From: Betaproteobacteria bacterium
GTDB lineage: Bacteria > Pseudomonadota > Gammaproteobacteria > Burkholderiales > SG8-41
Direction of reading: 5' to 3'
Assembly: GCA_021732605.1 (NCBI GenBank)
Contig: JAKFUS010000039.1
Location: forward strand, 1 to 52,803
Length of the DNA: 52,803 nucleotides
Of this stretch, positions 16,703 to 24,540 are shown piece by piece (position 1 is the first letter of the stretch; each line of letters begins with the position of its first letter). The notes beneath the pieces were generated by a model. The model did no database searches. It was not told where the DNA came from and saw nothing but the letters and a program-made list of their open reading frames with translations. The translations under genes were made by a program, and so were the position numbers.

Positions 16703-17884
16703 TCAGCCGCGGCGCCCCCCAAGAGGACTTGCTGCGCGGCGCCCCCCAAGAGGACTTGCTGCGCGGCGCACCAGCCAGCCGCCGAAGCTGAGCAGTACAG
16801 AATTGGCGTACCACACCGGGGCATAACCGAAGGCGGTGCCGATCGAGCCAAACAGCAGCGGGATCACCAGATGCGTCAGATTGTTGACGGTGACGCGCAG
16901 GCCTGCCGCTTCAGAAGCGCGCCCCGCCGGGGCCAGCGAATAAATCAGTGACATCGACATCGGCTGACCACAGCCCACACCCAGTCCGAGCAGGAAGGCG
17001 ACCGCACTCAAGGCATACGGGTTGTCGAAAAACGGGAACAGGATGAATGCACCGGCGGCGATAAAAATCGCATAGACGAGGATTTTCGCTTCACTGGAAT
17101 GCTTGAGCAGCCACGGCAGTGCGGCGCGGATGACGAAGGTCGCCAGCGCAAAAACACCGAGAATGATGCCGATCGCGGAAGCCGACAAACCGATGCCATG
17201 CCCGTACACCGGCAGGTAGAAATTGAACAAATCCCAGGCCGCGGAAATAAAACCGCTGGCGATGAAGGTATTACGCAGTTGCGGCGCACGCCACAGCTCC
17301 ATCACCCCGCCGGTGGGCGCCGTACCGGGCAATTTGGCGGCACCGGGCAGAAAGCCGGGACGCAGCCACAGCATCAGAACCGGAATAATGGTGAAAGACG
17401 CCAGGATCATGAACGCCTCGACATGCCCGAGATAATCGATGGCGAAGCCACCGATCAGCGGACCAAGGAAGCCGGCTCCGGAAAAACCCAGACTGACCAG
17501 CGCGTAATTGCGCGAGCGGTTTTCGGTGCCACCGATGCCGCCTGCAATGCCGGTGACCGTGACAAAAAAGAAGTGGAAGGACGAGCCCATCAGGAAGGCT
17601 GCGATGTAGAGCGTTGTCAGCGTCGGCCAGAGCGCCGTCAGAGACAGCGCGACCAGCAAGCCGATACTGCCCAGCAGCATCGGCAACCGCGGCCCGACCC
17701 GATCGGCGAACCGTCCGATGGCAATCGCAAACAGCATCGGACACACCGCGTACAGCGCCATCAGGAAACCAACCTGCATCTGCGTCGCACCGGATTCCAG
17801 CGCAAACAGCGACACCACGATACGGCTGCCGCCGAAGGCGATATGGTTGAGGACGATCAATACCAGTGTGAGATAGATGGCCAT
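16703..17884 (-). CDS. MFS transporter with repeat-encoded C-terminal tail
   Basis: A 393-residue major facilitator with about 12 membrane segments and the loop-2 motif GRFADRVGPR (near 57-66). The substrate is not recognisable. The last ~20 residues are RRAASPLGG twice and then RRG, encoded by a 27-bp tandem repeat; without the repeat the protein would end right after the last helix (GGWLVRR), so the tail looks like a recent addition. The gene converges on the protease gene with 37 bp between the stop codons. Confidence 0.85.
   Translation of the reverse strand: MAIYLTLVLIVLNHIAFGGSRIVVSLFALESGATQMQVGFLMALYAVCPMLFAIAIGRFADRVGPRLPMLLGSIGLLVALSLTALWPTLTTLYIAAFLMGSSFHFFFVTVTGIAGGIGGTENRSRNYALVSLGFSGAGFLGPLIGGFAIDYLGHVEAFMILASFTIIPVLMLWLRPGFLPGAAKLPGTAPTGGVMELWRAPQLRNTFIASGFISAAWDLFNFYLPVYGHGIGLSASAIGIILGVFALATFVIRAALPWLLKHSSEAKILVYAIFIAAGAFILFPFFDNPYALSAVAFLLGLGVGCGQPMSMSLIYSLAPAGRASEAAGLRVTVNNLTHLVIPLLFGSIGTAFGYAPVWYANSVLLSFGGWLVRRAASPLGGRRAASPLGGRRG
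16711..16764. repeat. Perfect 27-bp tandem repeat, two copies, inside the MFS 3' end
   Basis: Two identical 27-bp units (16711-16737 and 16738-16764) and the first bases of a third. The unit contains GCGCCCCCCAAGAGGACTTG. Because 27 is a multiple of three, each copy adds nine residues (RAASPLGGR frame) and keeps the reading frame. The unit may belong to a dispersed repeat family of the genome. Confidence 0.9.
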
Positions 17885-18050
17885 CGGCGCGCGGATTCAG
17901 TGCCGCAAGTTTATCAGTGCAGCCCCATCTGCCCGATGATGATTCCATACTGTAGAGAGCAATTCTGCGAATTTACTATGCAGATTGCCTCAGGCCGCGG
18001 TCAGCCGTCGCCCGGATTTTCCGGATTGTGGAGTCGACTGGATGTGCTGC

Positions 18051-19067
18051 TCAGGCGCACAGCAGGTGCACTGAAAACAGGCTCGCCGCATCAACCCAGA
18101 CTTGCTCCGGTCGGAAGCCGGCGGCCTGCGCCAGACGCTGGAATTCAGCGACGGAATACTTGCAGGAGTTTTCCGTGTGCATGCGTTCACCGGCGCCGAA
18201 CACAAAACTGCGGCCGCTGACCGTCACTGTTTGTTCGCACAGACTCTCGAGATGCATTTCGATACGCCCGGCAGCAGCGTTGTAAAAAGCAACATGGCGA
18301 AACCGGTCGAGATCAAAATCCGCGGCCAATTCACGGTTCATCCGCCGCAGCAGGTTCAGGTTGAACTCGGCGGTCACCCCCTGCGCGTCGTTATAAGCGG
18401 CGTGCAGCAGTTCGGGATCTTTTTTCAGATCGACACCGATCAGCATCGCACCACCTGGCCCCGCCAACTCAAGCGCGCGAACCAGGAAGGCCTGCGCTTC
18501 TGCCGGCGTCAGATTGCCGATGGTCGACCCGGGGAAATAAATCACCCGGCGCGACGCCTTGATGAGCGCGAGTTGCGGCAACCTCAGCGGCTGCATGTAA
18601 TCGGCGCAGACCGCGATGATCGGCAGTTGCGGAAACTCGGCCGCCAGGCGCGTGGTCGAGGCCTGCAGCGCTTCGGCGGCAATTTCTATGGGCACATACG
18701 CCACGGGACGCAGTGTATGCAGCAGCACTTCCGTCTTGATGCTTGCGCCGCTGCCGAATTCGATCAGCAGACCGCCCTCTCCAATCTGCGCCGCCATCTC
18801 AGCAGCCTGATCACGCATCAGCGCCAGTTCGGTGCGGGTCGGATAGTATTCAGGCAACTCACAGATCGCCTCGAACAACTCGCTGCCGCGCGCATCATAA
18901 AAATATTTGGGCGACAGCGCCTTCGGCGAAGCCGCCAGACCGGCCAGCACATCGTCAAGGAAACGACCGACGTCAGGTTGCAGGTCTATAAATGATATGA
19001 GGGGCGCAGGTGAGGACACGGGGGAAGGCAGAAGCGGTGACAAAAGGGGCGACGCTGACGATTTCAT
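18051..19067 (-). CDS. egtD: L-histidine N-alpha-methyltransferase, EgtD family
   Basis: A 338-residue SAM-dependent methyltransferase of the EgtD family (Methyltransf_33), which makes hercynine from histidine, the first step of ergothioneine synthesis. The N-terminal YFYDARGSELFEAICELPEYYPTR block, the SAM loop IEFGSGAS, IYFPGSTIGN, the AYND segment and the C-terminal HTENSCKYS (whose Glu and Ser match the histidine-binding pair of mycobacterial EgtD) are all visible. The first ~22 residues are Ser/Pro-rich and may not be part of the fold. No egtB-like gene lies in the window, so the rest of the pathway, if present, is elsewhere. The start follows the endopeptidase gene by 54 bp on the same strand. 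Confidence 0.88.
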   Translation of the reverse strand: MKSSASPLLSPLLPSPVSSPAPLISFIDLQPDVGRFLDDVLAGLAASPKALSPKYFYDARGSELFEAICELPEYYPTRTELALMRDQAAEMAAQIGEGGLLIEFGSGASIKTEVLLHTLRPVAYVPIEIAAEALQASTTRLAAEFPQLPIIAVCADYMQPLRLPQLALIKASRRVIYFPGSTIGNLTPAEAQAFLVRALELAGPGGAMLIGVDLKKDPELLHAAYNDAQGVTAEFNLNLLRRMNRELAADFDLDRFRHVAFYNAAAGRIEMHLESLCEQTVTVSGRSFVFGAGERMHTENSCKYSVAEFQRLAQAAGFRPEQVWVDAASLFSVHLLCA

Positions 19068-19121
19068 GCGTGATGCGCAGTCGTCAGTGAAGACGCGATG
19101 CTGCAGACGGGCATCCCGAAC

Positions 19122-19991
19122 TCAGCCCGAGGCATCCCCGGAATAGCGGGTTTCCATCCAGCGCTTGAGACGATTGGCATCACCGATGCGGGTCATTTTG
19201 CCCCAGGAATCAAGCAACACGATAATCACCGGCTTGCCGGCAATTTTCGCCTGCATCACCAGGCAGCGCCCGGCTTCAGAGATATAGCCGGTCTTCGACA
19301 ATCCGATCTGCCATTCGTGGCTTTTCACCAAGCGGTTGGAATTGCTGTAGCTCATGCTGCGGCCTTTGGCCACTTGCACCGTCGTACCGGTGTCAGTGGT
19401 GAACTCGCGGATCAGCGGGTAGTTGTAGGCTGCAGCCACCATCTTGCTCAAATCCTGCGCAGTAGACACGTTGTCGCTGGACAATCCGGTACCATCGACA
19501 AAACGCGTGCGCCACATGCCCAGTTCGATCGCCTTCTGGTTCATTGTTGCAACAAACGCCTTGCTGCCGCCGGGATAAACCCGCGACAGCGCTTCTGCCG
19601 CGCGGTTTTCGGAGGCCATCAGCGCCAGATGCAGCAGTTCGCGGCGGGTAAGCGCGGTGCCTATGCGCAAGCGCGAGCGTGTGCCCTTGAGCAGATCCTT
19701 GTCGTTTTCGCTGATGACAATCCGGTCGGTCAGTGGCAGCCCGGCATCAATCACCACCATCGCCGTCATCAACTTGGTAATCGAAGCAATCGGTACTACG
19801 TTGTCGATATTTTTGGCAAACAGGGTGCGGCCGGACTGGTCGACAACCAGCGCTGACGACGACTTGAGGTCGGGTACGCCTGTGCGGCCGGCAATAGCGG
19901 ATTTGACCTTGCGGGCGGTCCTTTCCTGCGGCTCACTCAGCGCAGGAGACGCCGCCAAAAGGACGGCCAGGATCACGATTAGCCAGCGCAT
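19122..19991 (-). CDS. pbpG: D-alanyl-D-alanine endopeptidase, PBP7-like
   Basis: A 289-residue periplasmic penicillin-binding protein of the S11 family. It has a Sec signal peptide (1-19, ending ALS) and the three serine-peptidase motifs: SITK (Ser70, Lys73), SEN (127-129) and KTG (233-235). The length and the lack of a C-terminal amphipathic anchor fit PbpG (cross-link-cutting endopeptidase) better than the DacA/DacC carboxypeptidases. AAGGGGAAG precedes the ATG. It is followed by egtD, which has no evident functional link. Confidence 0.88.
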   Translation of the reverse strand: MRWLIVILAVLLAASPALSEPQERTARKVKSAIAGRTGVPDLKSSSALVVDQSGRTLFAKNIDNVVPIASITKLMTAMVVIDAGLPLTDRIVISENDKDLLKGTRSRLRIGTALTRRELLHLALMASENRAAEALSRVYPGGSKAFVATMNQKAIELGMWRTRFVDGTGLSSDNVSTAQDLSKMVAAAYNYPLIREFTTDTGTTVQVAKGRSMSYSNSNRLVKSHEWQIGLSKTGYISEAGRCLVMQAKIAGKPVIIVLLDSWGKMTRIGDANRLKRWMETRYSGDASG

Positions 19992-20111
19992 CCACGCTTC
20001 CCCTTGAAAGAATTCATAAAATCCCTTCTAAAATACAGCCTTAGCGCGTTTTTTTCAACAAGTTTCCCGGATTCCCAAGGGGACTGCGTGATGCCGACCA
20101 AATGAAAATTT

Positions 20112-20154
20112 AAAAAAAACTCCGCTCAGGACTGTTTAATCAGTCCAGGCGGAG
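20112..20154 (-). terminator. Intrinsic terminator on the minus strand without an upstream gene
   Basis: Read on the minus strand, CTCCGC (20154-20149), GGACTG (20146-20141), a 6-base loop, CAGTCC (20134-20129) and GCGGAG (20125-20120) form a two-tier stem, and eight U (20119-20112) follow. This is the strongest intrinsic terminator of the region. The next minus-strand gene upstream would have to lie in 20155-20404, where no reading frame is credible, so it may end a non-coding transcript. The rest of the 413-bp gap (19992-20404) holds the pbpG leader and the response-regulator promoter. Confidence 0.75.
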
Positions 20155-20300
20155 CTTAAAGAGACCCTACAGATCACCCGCTCAGCACAGGTCACTGCAA
20201 TAGCCGGGCCTCCGAGGAGGAAAACCAGGGCCATCAACACCGATAGCCGGGGCCGCAGTCACAATCGCAACGCGCCCTATGAATTCACGATAGCCACCCG
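20155..20300 (-). ncRNA. Candidate small RNA ending at the orphan terminator
   Basis: A low-confidence call based only on the terminator at 20112-20154 and the structured, gene-free sequence upstream of it on the minus strand, including the CCTCC/GGAGG hairpin at 20209-20220 and two CCCGGCTAT words. The 5' end is a guess and no clear promoter was found. It does not resemble 6S RNA, tmRNA or RNase P RNA as far as I can tell. Confidence 0.25.
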
Positions 20301-20302
20301 CG

Positions 20303-20319
20303 CTTACATCAAACTTACA
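20303..20319 (+). promoter_or_regulatory. Direct repeat CTTACA-N5-CTTACA, candidate response-regulator box
   Basis: Two identical CTTACA half-sites 11 bp apart lie 85 bp before the response regulator start. OmpR-family regulators such as PmrA/BasR and QseB bind direct hexamers with this period, so the site fits autoregulation of the two-component operon. Confidence 0.55.
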
Positions 20320-20404
20320 CGCCCCCTGCTTCCGCTGCAGCACACACGCCCAGTATCATGGCTCCCCGTGAATTCCACGCTCACTGACCGGTAACCACCA
20401 CGCC

Positions 20405-21079
20405 ATGCGCCTGCTGATTGTTGAAGACCACCCGATACTGGCTGACGGACTGATCATCGCGCTGAAAAGCGCTGATTACGCCGTGGACCATGCTGCCACC
20501 GGTGAACAGGCCGACCACATGCTCGCCACTCAGCATTATGACGCCGTAATCCTGGACATCGGTCTGCCCAAGCTTGATGGTTATGAAGTACTGCGGCGGA
20601 TGCGCCGCAAGGGCTCCAAGACGCCGGTGCTGATGCTCACCGCACGCGATGCACTGGAGGACCGGGTCAAGGGGCTCGACCTCGGCGCAGACGATTACCT
20701 GACCAAACCCTACGACCTGCCGGAACTCGAAGCGCGGGTGCGTGCGCTGATTCGTCGCGGCCAGTCCGGTGGCGGCGCCGATCTGATTCACGGCGATCTG
20801 ACCCTGGACACGGCAGGGCGGCGTGCGACGATCAAGGGCGCGCCGCTGGATCTGTCGGCCCGCGAACTGGGCGTACTCGAAGTACTGATGCTGCGGGCAG
20901 GTCGCGTAGTCAGCAAGGAGCAGCTCGCCGAACAGCTCTATGGCTGGGGCGAGGAGGTCGGTGCCAACGCGATCGAGGTTTACATGCACCGGCTGCGCAA
21001 GAAACTGGAACCGGCCGGCGTCAATGTGCGAACCATCCGCGGACTCGGGTATCTGCTGGAAAAAGCCGCGCATGAGTAG
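20405..21079 (+). CDS. OmpR-family response regulator, TctD/QseB-like
   Basis: A 224-residue response regulator. The receiver domain (1-115) has the acidic pair Glu7/Asp8, the phospho-acceptor Asp51 (VILDIGLPKLDGYE), Thr in LMLTARDA and Lys in LTKPYD. A winged-helix DNA-binding domain (about 125-222) ends with the VRTIRGLGYLL motif. It is followed by its probable partner kinase after an unusual 143-bp gap. The kinase's sensor type suggests TctD-like control of tricarboxylate uptake, and the Bug receptors upstream support this, but QseB/PmrA-like roles remain possible. Confidence 0.9.
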   Translation: MRLLIVEDHPILADGLIIALKSADYAVDHAATGEQADHMLATQHYDAVILDIGLPKLDGYEVLRRMRRKGSKTPVLMLTARDALEDRVKGLDLGADDYLTKPYDLPELEARVRALIRRGQSGGGADLIHGDLTLDTAGRRATIKGAPLDLSARELGVLEVLMLRAGRVVSKEQLAEQLYGWGEEVGANAIEVYMHRLRKKLEPAGVNVRTIRGLGYLLEKAAHE

Positions 21080-21221
21080 AACCCACCTCAAAAAAACCTG
21101 CGCTTGTCAGGACTGCGTTACCCGCTGCGTTGTTCCTTGCCATGCCATCCAAGTAATGTCTCGTCGAAGCCTCGCGGGCGCCCTGTTACACCTGCCCCAC
21201 CTACGCTCGGCAGGTTTCTGA
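21072..21221 (+). CDS. Candidate small Cys-rich ORF between regulator and kinase
   Basis: A 49-codon frame starts with an ATG overlapping the regulator's stop (ATGAGTAG) and ends with a TGA one base before the kinase ATG, so it fills the gap exactly. It starts MSRTHLKKTCACQDC and has five Cys within residues 10-23. No family is recognised. The arrangement suits a coupled small protein, but it could equally be chance or debris of an insertion that moved the kinase start, which in related systems overlaps the regulator's stop. Confidence 0.25.
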   Translation: MSRTHLKKTCACQDCVTRCVVPCHAIQVMSRRSLAGALLHLPHLRSAGF

Positions 21222-21222
21222 G

Positions 21223-22614
21223 ATGGGTTCCAGTAATACACGCACCCTGCGCAGCCGCTTGCTGTTATGGATCAGCGGACCGCTGATAGCACTGTGGACG
21301 ATCAGCACGCTGATCGACCACGATGTCGCCAGGGGTTTCGTCAATCTCAATTACGACCGTGCCTTGCTCGATACCGCCCTGGATCTCGGACGCAATGTGC
21401 GCGAATCGGGCAACCAGCTTTATCTCGACCTGCCGCAGCCGGTGATCGAAATGCTGATCTCCGGAGAACAGGGCCGTTTTTATTACCGCGCCAACGGCCC
21501 CAGCGGCGAATACATCACCGGCGACCCTGACCTTCCCGATCCACCCTCCGAAGCACTGGACGACCGCGTCACCTATTACAACGGCATGTTTAACAACGAA
21601 CCGATCCGCGCCGTTGCACTGCGCGTCCCGGTGCGACCAGGTTCCGGCAAGGGCGCGATCCTGATCCAGGTCGCGGAACGCTCAACACTGCGCTCTGATT
21701 TTGCGCGCCAGATCATGCTGCGCATGATGTTGCCGCAGGCTGTCCTTGTGCTGCTGTGCACGCTGACCGTATGGTTCGGCGTCGGCATCGGCCTGCGCGC
21801 ACTGACTTCGATGCGCCGGGAAATCGAAAACCGCTCGCATGTTGATCTCAGCCCGATTGATGAAACCGGCGCGCCTGCTGAGGTGCAGCCGCTGGTACGT
21901 GCCATGAACGATCTGTTGTCGCGACTAAGCGCCGCGCTTGCCGCCCAGCAGCGGTTCATAGCCGATGCCGCTCATCAGCTGCGGACGCCGGTGGCTGCGT
22001 TGAAAACGCAGACCGAGCTTGCGGTACGGCAGGTGCACGACGGGGAGGCTGCCGTCACGCTGCAACACCTGCAAACAGCCGCCGATCACGCGGCGCGCCT
22101 GGTCGCACAACTGCTGACCCTGGCTCGAGCAGAACCCGGCTCGCACCGCAGCGTAATGCGTCAGTCGGTCGCACTGATATCACTGGCGCGTGACATCACT
22201 CGCGAGTGGGTGCCGCGCGCACTGACCCGCCAGATTGATCTGGGCTTTGACGACGCCTCCGCCGCGGCAACGATCAGCGCCGATCCGTTTCTGGTTCACG
22301 AAATGCTGAACAACCTGATCGACAACGCCATTCAATACACACCGGCCGGCGGCCGTGTCACGGTACGCATCCGGCAGCAGGATGGCCAGGCAACACTGGA
22401 GGTCGAAGATGACGGCCCGGGCATCCCGGTGGAAGAGCGGGAAAAAGTGTTCGGGCGTTTTTACCGGATGGCCGGCGGCGCGCCGGAAGGTTGTGGTCTG
22501 GGGCTGGCCATCGTCCGCGAAATCGCACAAGGCCATCAGGCCACGGTAATCGTGCAGTCTGGCGCCGGCGGCCGCGGCACCCGCATGTCCGTTACGTTTC
22601 CGTCGCCGCCTTGA
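21223..22614 (+). CDS. Sensor histidine kinase, TctE/QseC-like
   Basis: A 463-residue inner-membrane sensor kinase. Membrane helices at about 12-30 and 168-190 enclose a periplasmic domain (31-167) with the NYDRALLDTALDLGRNV start typical of the 2CSK_N domain of TctE-type kinases. A HAMP region follows, then the H-box FIADAAHQLRTP with phospho-acceptor His251, the N-box NNLIDNAIQYTP, the G1 box DDGPGIP and the G2 box GCGLGLAIV. An in-frame stop at 21154 fixes the start at 21223. Its 3' end overlaps that of the convergent ABC exporter gene by 23 bp. It probably senses an external carboxylate and phosphorylates the regulator at 20405. Confidence 0.9.
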   Translation: MGSSNTRTLRSRLLLWISGPLIALWTISTLIDHDVARGFVNLNYDRALLDTALDLGRNVRESGNQLYLDLPQPVIEMLISGEQGRFYYRANGPSGEYITGDPDLPDPPSEALDDRVTYYNGMFNNEPIRAVALRVPVRPGSGKGAILIQVAERSTLRSDFARQIMLRMMLPQAVLVLLCTLTVWFGVGIGLRALTSMRREIENRSHVDLSPIDETGAPAEVQPLVRAMNDLLSRLSAALAAQQRFIADAAHQLRTPVAALKTQTELAVRQVHDGEAAVTLQHLQTAADHAARLVAQLLTLARAEPGSHRSVMRQSVALISLARDITREWVPRALTRQIDLGFDDASAAATISADPFLVHEMLNNLIDNAIQYTPAGGRVTVRIRQQDGQATLEVEDDGPGIPVEEREKVFGRFYRMAGGAPEGCGLGLAIVREIAQGHQATVIVQSGAGGRGTRMSVTFPSPP

Positions 22615-24445
22615 CCGCAGCGTTTTCGCGCTCTGCGCGTCGCTGCGCATCTTCCTGCTGCTGCAACGCCCACATCTGCGCATAGGCACCACCGCCGGCC
22701 AACAACGCGCCGTGGCGCCCCCTCTCAATCACCCGCCCCTGGTCGAGCACCAGAATTTCATCGGCATCCATTACCGTCGACAAGCGGTGCGCGATGACCA
22801 GGGTGGTGCGGCCCTGCGCAATGGCGTTCAATTCCTTCTGGATCGCCTGTTCGGTACGGGAATCGAGTGCCGACGTCGCTTCGTCAAAAATCATGATGCG
22901 TGGATTTTTCAGTATTGCGCGGGCAATCGCCACCCGCTGTTTTTCCCCGCCCGACAGTTTCAGTCCGCGTTCGCCGACCATCGCTTCGTAACCGTCCGGC
23001 AGGCTTTCGATGAAAGCATGGATGTGCGCAGCCTTCGCCGCTGCAATGACTTCTTCGCGCGTCGCCGCCGGCCGGCCGTACTGGATGTTGTAATAGATCG
23101 TGTCGTTGAACAGCACGGTATCCTGCGGCACGATCGCAATCGCGCCACGCAGGCTGGTCTGGCGCAGTTGCCGGATATCGACGCCGCTGATGCGGATTGA
23201 GCCGCCGGTGACGTCGTAAAAACGGTAAAGCAGCCGGGCCAGCGTTGATTTTCCGGCACCGCTGGCACCCACCACTGCAACTTTTGCCGCCTGCGGAATG
23301 CTGAAGGTCATCCCGTGCAGAATCTGCCGCCGCGGGTCGTAACCGAAATCAACCGCATCAAAGGACACGGTCGCCGGTCCTTCCGGCAAATCCCCTGCGT
23401 CCGGCGCGTCGTCCACTTCACGATGCTCCTCAAGCAAGCCGAACATGCGCTCCATGTCGATCAGCGCCTGCTTGATCTCGCGATAGGCCATACCGAGAAA
23501 ATTCAGCGGAATGTAGAGTTGGATCAGCAGGCCGTTGACCAGCACCAGGTCACCCAGCGTCAGTTCGCGTGCCACCACGCCCTGGGCGCAGAGGATCATC
23601 AGCAGCGTCGCTGCCACCGCAATGATCGCCGCCTGACCGACGTTGAGCAGCCCCAGTGAAGCCTCGTTCCTGACGGCCATCACCTCGTAACGCTGCAGGC
23701 TGTCGTCGTAACGCCGCGCCTCGTAATCCTCGTTGTTGAAGTATTTGACGGTTTCGTAGTTGAGCAGACTGTCGACAGCGCGGGTATTAGCCTTGGAGTC
23801 GAGTTCATTGGCCCGCTTGCGAATGGCCGTACGCCATTCAGTGATACCGATGGTGAAGGCGATATAGAGCACCACCGCGGCAAACGTCACCGCGACAAAA
23901 CGCCAGTCGAATTTGGCGAAAAGCACGGCCGCCACCAGCATGAATTCGAGCACCACCGGAATGATCGAAAACAGCATGAAGCTCAGCAACGTGGAAATGC
24001 CGCGTGTGCCGCGCTCGATATCGCGCGACATGCCGCCTGTCTGGCGGTCGAGATGAAAACGCAGCGACAGCGCATGCAGGTGGCGGAACACTGCCAGCGC
24101 GATGCGCCGCGTCGCACGTTGCGTTACAGGCACAAACACGACATCACGCAACTCGGCAAACAGCACCGTGGACAAGCGTAACGCGCCATAAGCCACCAGC
24201 AACATCAGCGGCAGCACCAGTACCGCCTGCTTGGAATCGAGACCGTCGACGATGTCCTTCATGATCAGCGGTACGCCGACGTTGGCAAACTTGGCCGCCA
24301 CCAGGAACAGCAGCGCCACCACCACTCGCCATTTGTATTCCCACAGGTACGGCAGCAGCATCGGCACCACGCGCCAGTCGCGACCGCGGGGCACAGCCGC
24401 TCCATCACGTTGCGCGGCTGCAGCGCGCGCCATTTCAGCAGTCAT
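22592..24445 (-). CDS. ABC exporter, Atm1/HMT1 type (fused permease and ATPase)
   Basis: A 617-residue half-transporter. The N-terminal half has about six membrane segments and the LLNYETVKYFNNEDYEARRYD signature of Atm1-like exporters, which move glutathione-linked metals or persulfides. The ATPase half has Walker A GASGAGKST (near 395), the Q-loop VPQDTVLF, the signature LSGGEKQRV (near 497), Walker B IMIFDEATSALD (near 518) and the H-loop VIAHRLST. The start ATG lacks a strong ribosome site; ATG codon 5 is an alternative. Two exact TAGTTATATT repeats lie 16-57 bp upstream. Its 3' end overlaps that of the kinase gene. Confidence 0.9.
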   Translation of the reverse strand: MTAEMARAAAAQRDGAAVPRGRDWRVVPMLLPYLWEYKWRVVVALLFLVAAKFANVGVPLIMKDIVDGLDSKQAVLVLPLMLLVAYGALRLSTVLFAELRDVVFVPVTQRATRRIALAVFRHLHALSLRFHLDRQTGGMSRDIERGTRGISTLLSFMLFSIIPVVLEFMLVAAVLFAKFDWRFVAVTFAAVVLYIAFTIGITEWRTAIRKRANELDSKANTRAVDSLLNYETVKYFNNEDYEARRYDDSLQRYEVMAVRNEASLGLLNVGQAAIIAVAATLLMILCAQGVVARELTLGDLVLVNGLLIQLYIPLNFLGMAYREIKQALIDMERMFGLLEEHREVDDAPDAGDLPEGPATVSFDAVDFGYDPRRQILHGMTFSIPQAAKVAVVGASGAGKSTLARLLYRFYDVTGGSIRISGVDIRQLRQTSLRGAIAIVPQDTVLFNDTIYYNIQYGRPAATREEVIAAAKAAHIHAFIESLPDGYEAMVGERGLKLSGGEKQRVAIARAILKNPRIMIFDEATSALDSRTEQAIQKELNAIAQGRTTLVIAHRLSTVMDADEILVLDQGRVIERGRHGALLAGGGAYAQMWALQQQEDAQRRAERENAAVKAATET

Positions 24446-24460
24446 GGCCCGTCCGGAATG

Positions 24461-24502
24461 TAGTTATATTCATTTTTCCCAATAAAAACAGATAGTTATA
24501 TT
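24461..24502. promoter_or_regulatory. Two TAGTTATATT repeats upstream of the ABC exporter gene
   Basis: TAGTTATATT occurs at 24461-24470 and 24493-24502, 32 bp apart start to start, that is close to three helical turns, on the same face of the DNA. On the minus strand each copy reads AATATAACTA and could also hold a -10 box (TATAAC). A regulator site or twin promoters for the exporter are both possible. Confidence 0.4.
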
Positions 24503-24540
24503 GAATTTTCGCACTACAACAGCTGAACCGAAAACTTGCA

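Noticed and set aside
17099..18220. 373-codon frame opposite the MFS transporter and the egtD end
   Set aside because: Gln/Arg/His-rich without motifs, crossing two real genes and their promoter.
20155..20404. Known structured RNA (6S, tmRNA or RNase P RNA)
   Set aside because: No matching core sequence or length was seen; only an unknown small RNA remains possible.
21080..21222. Longer N terminus for the sensor kinase
   Set aside because: An in-frame TAA at 21154 blocks it, and the residues after it do not look like a kinase start.
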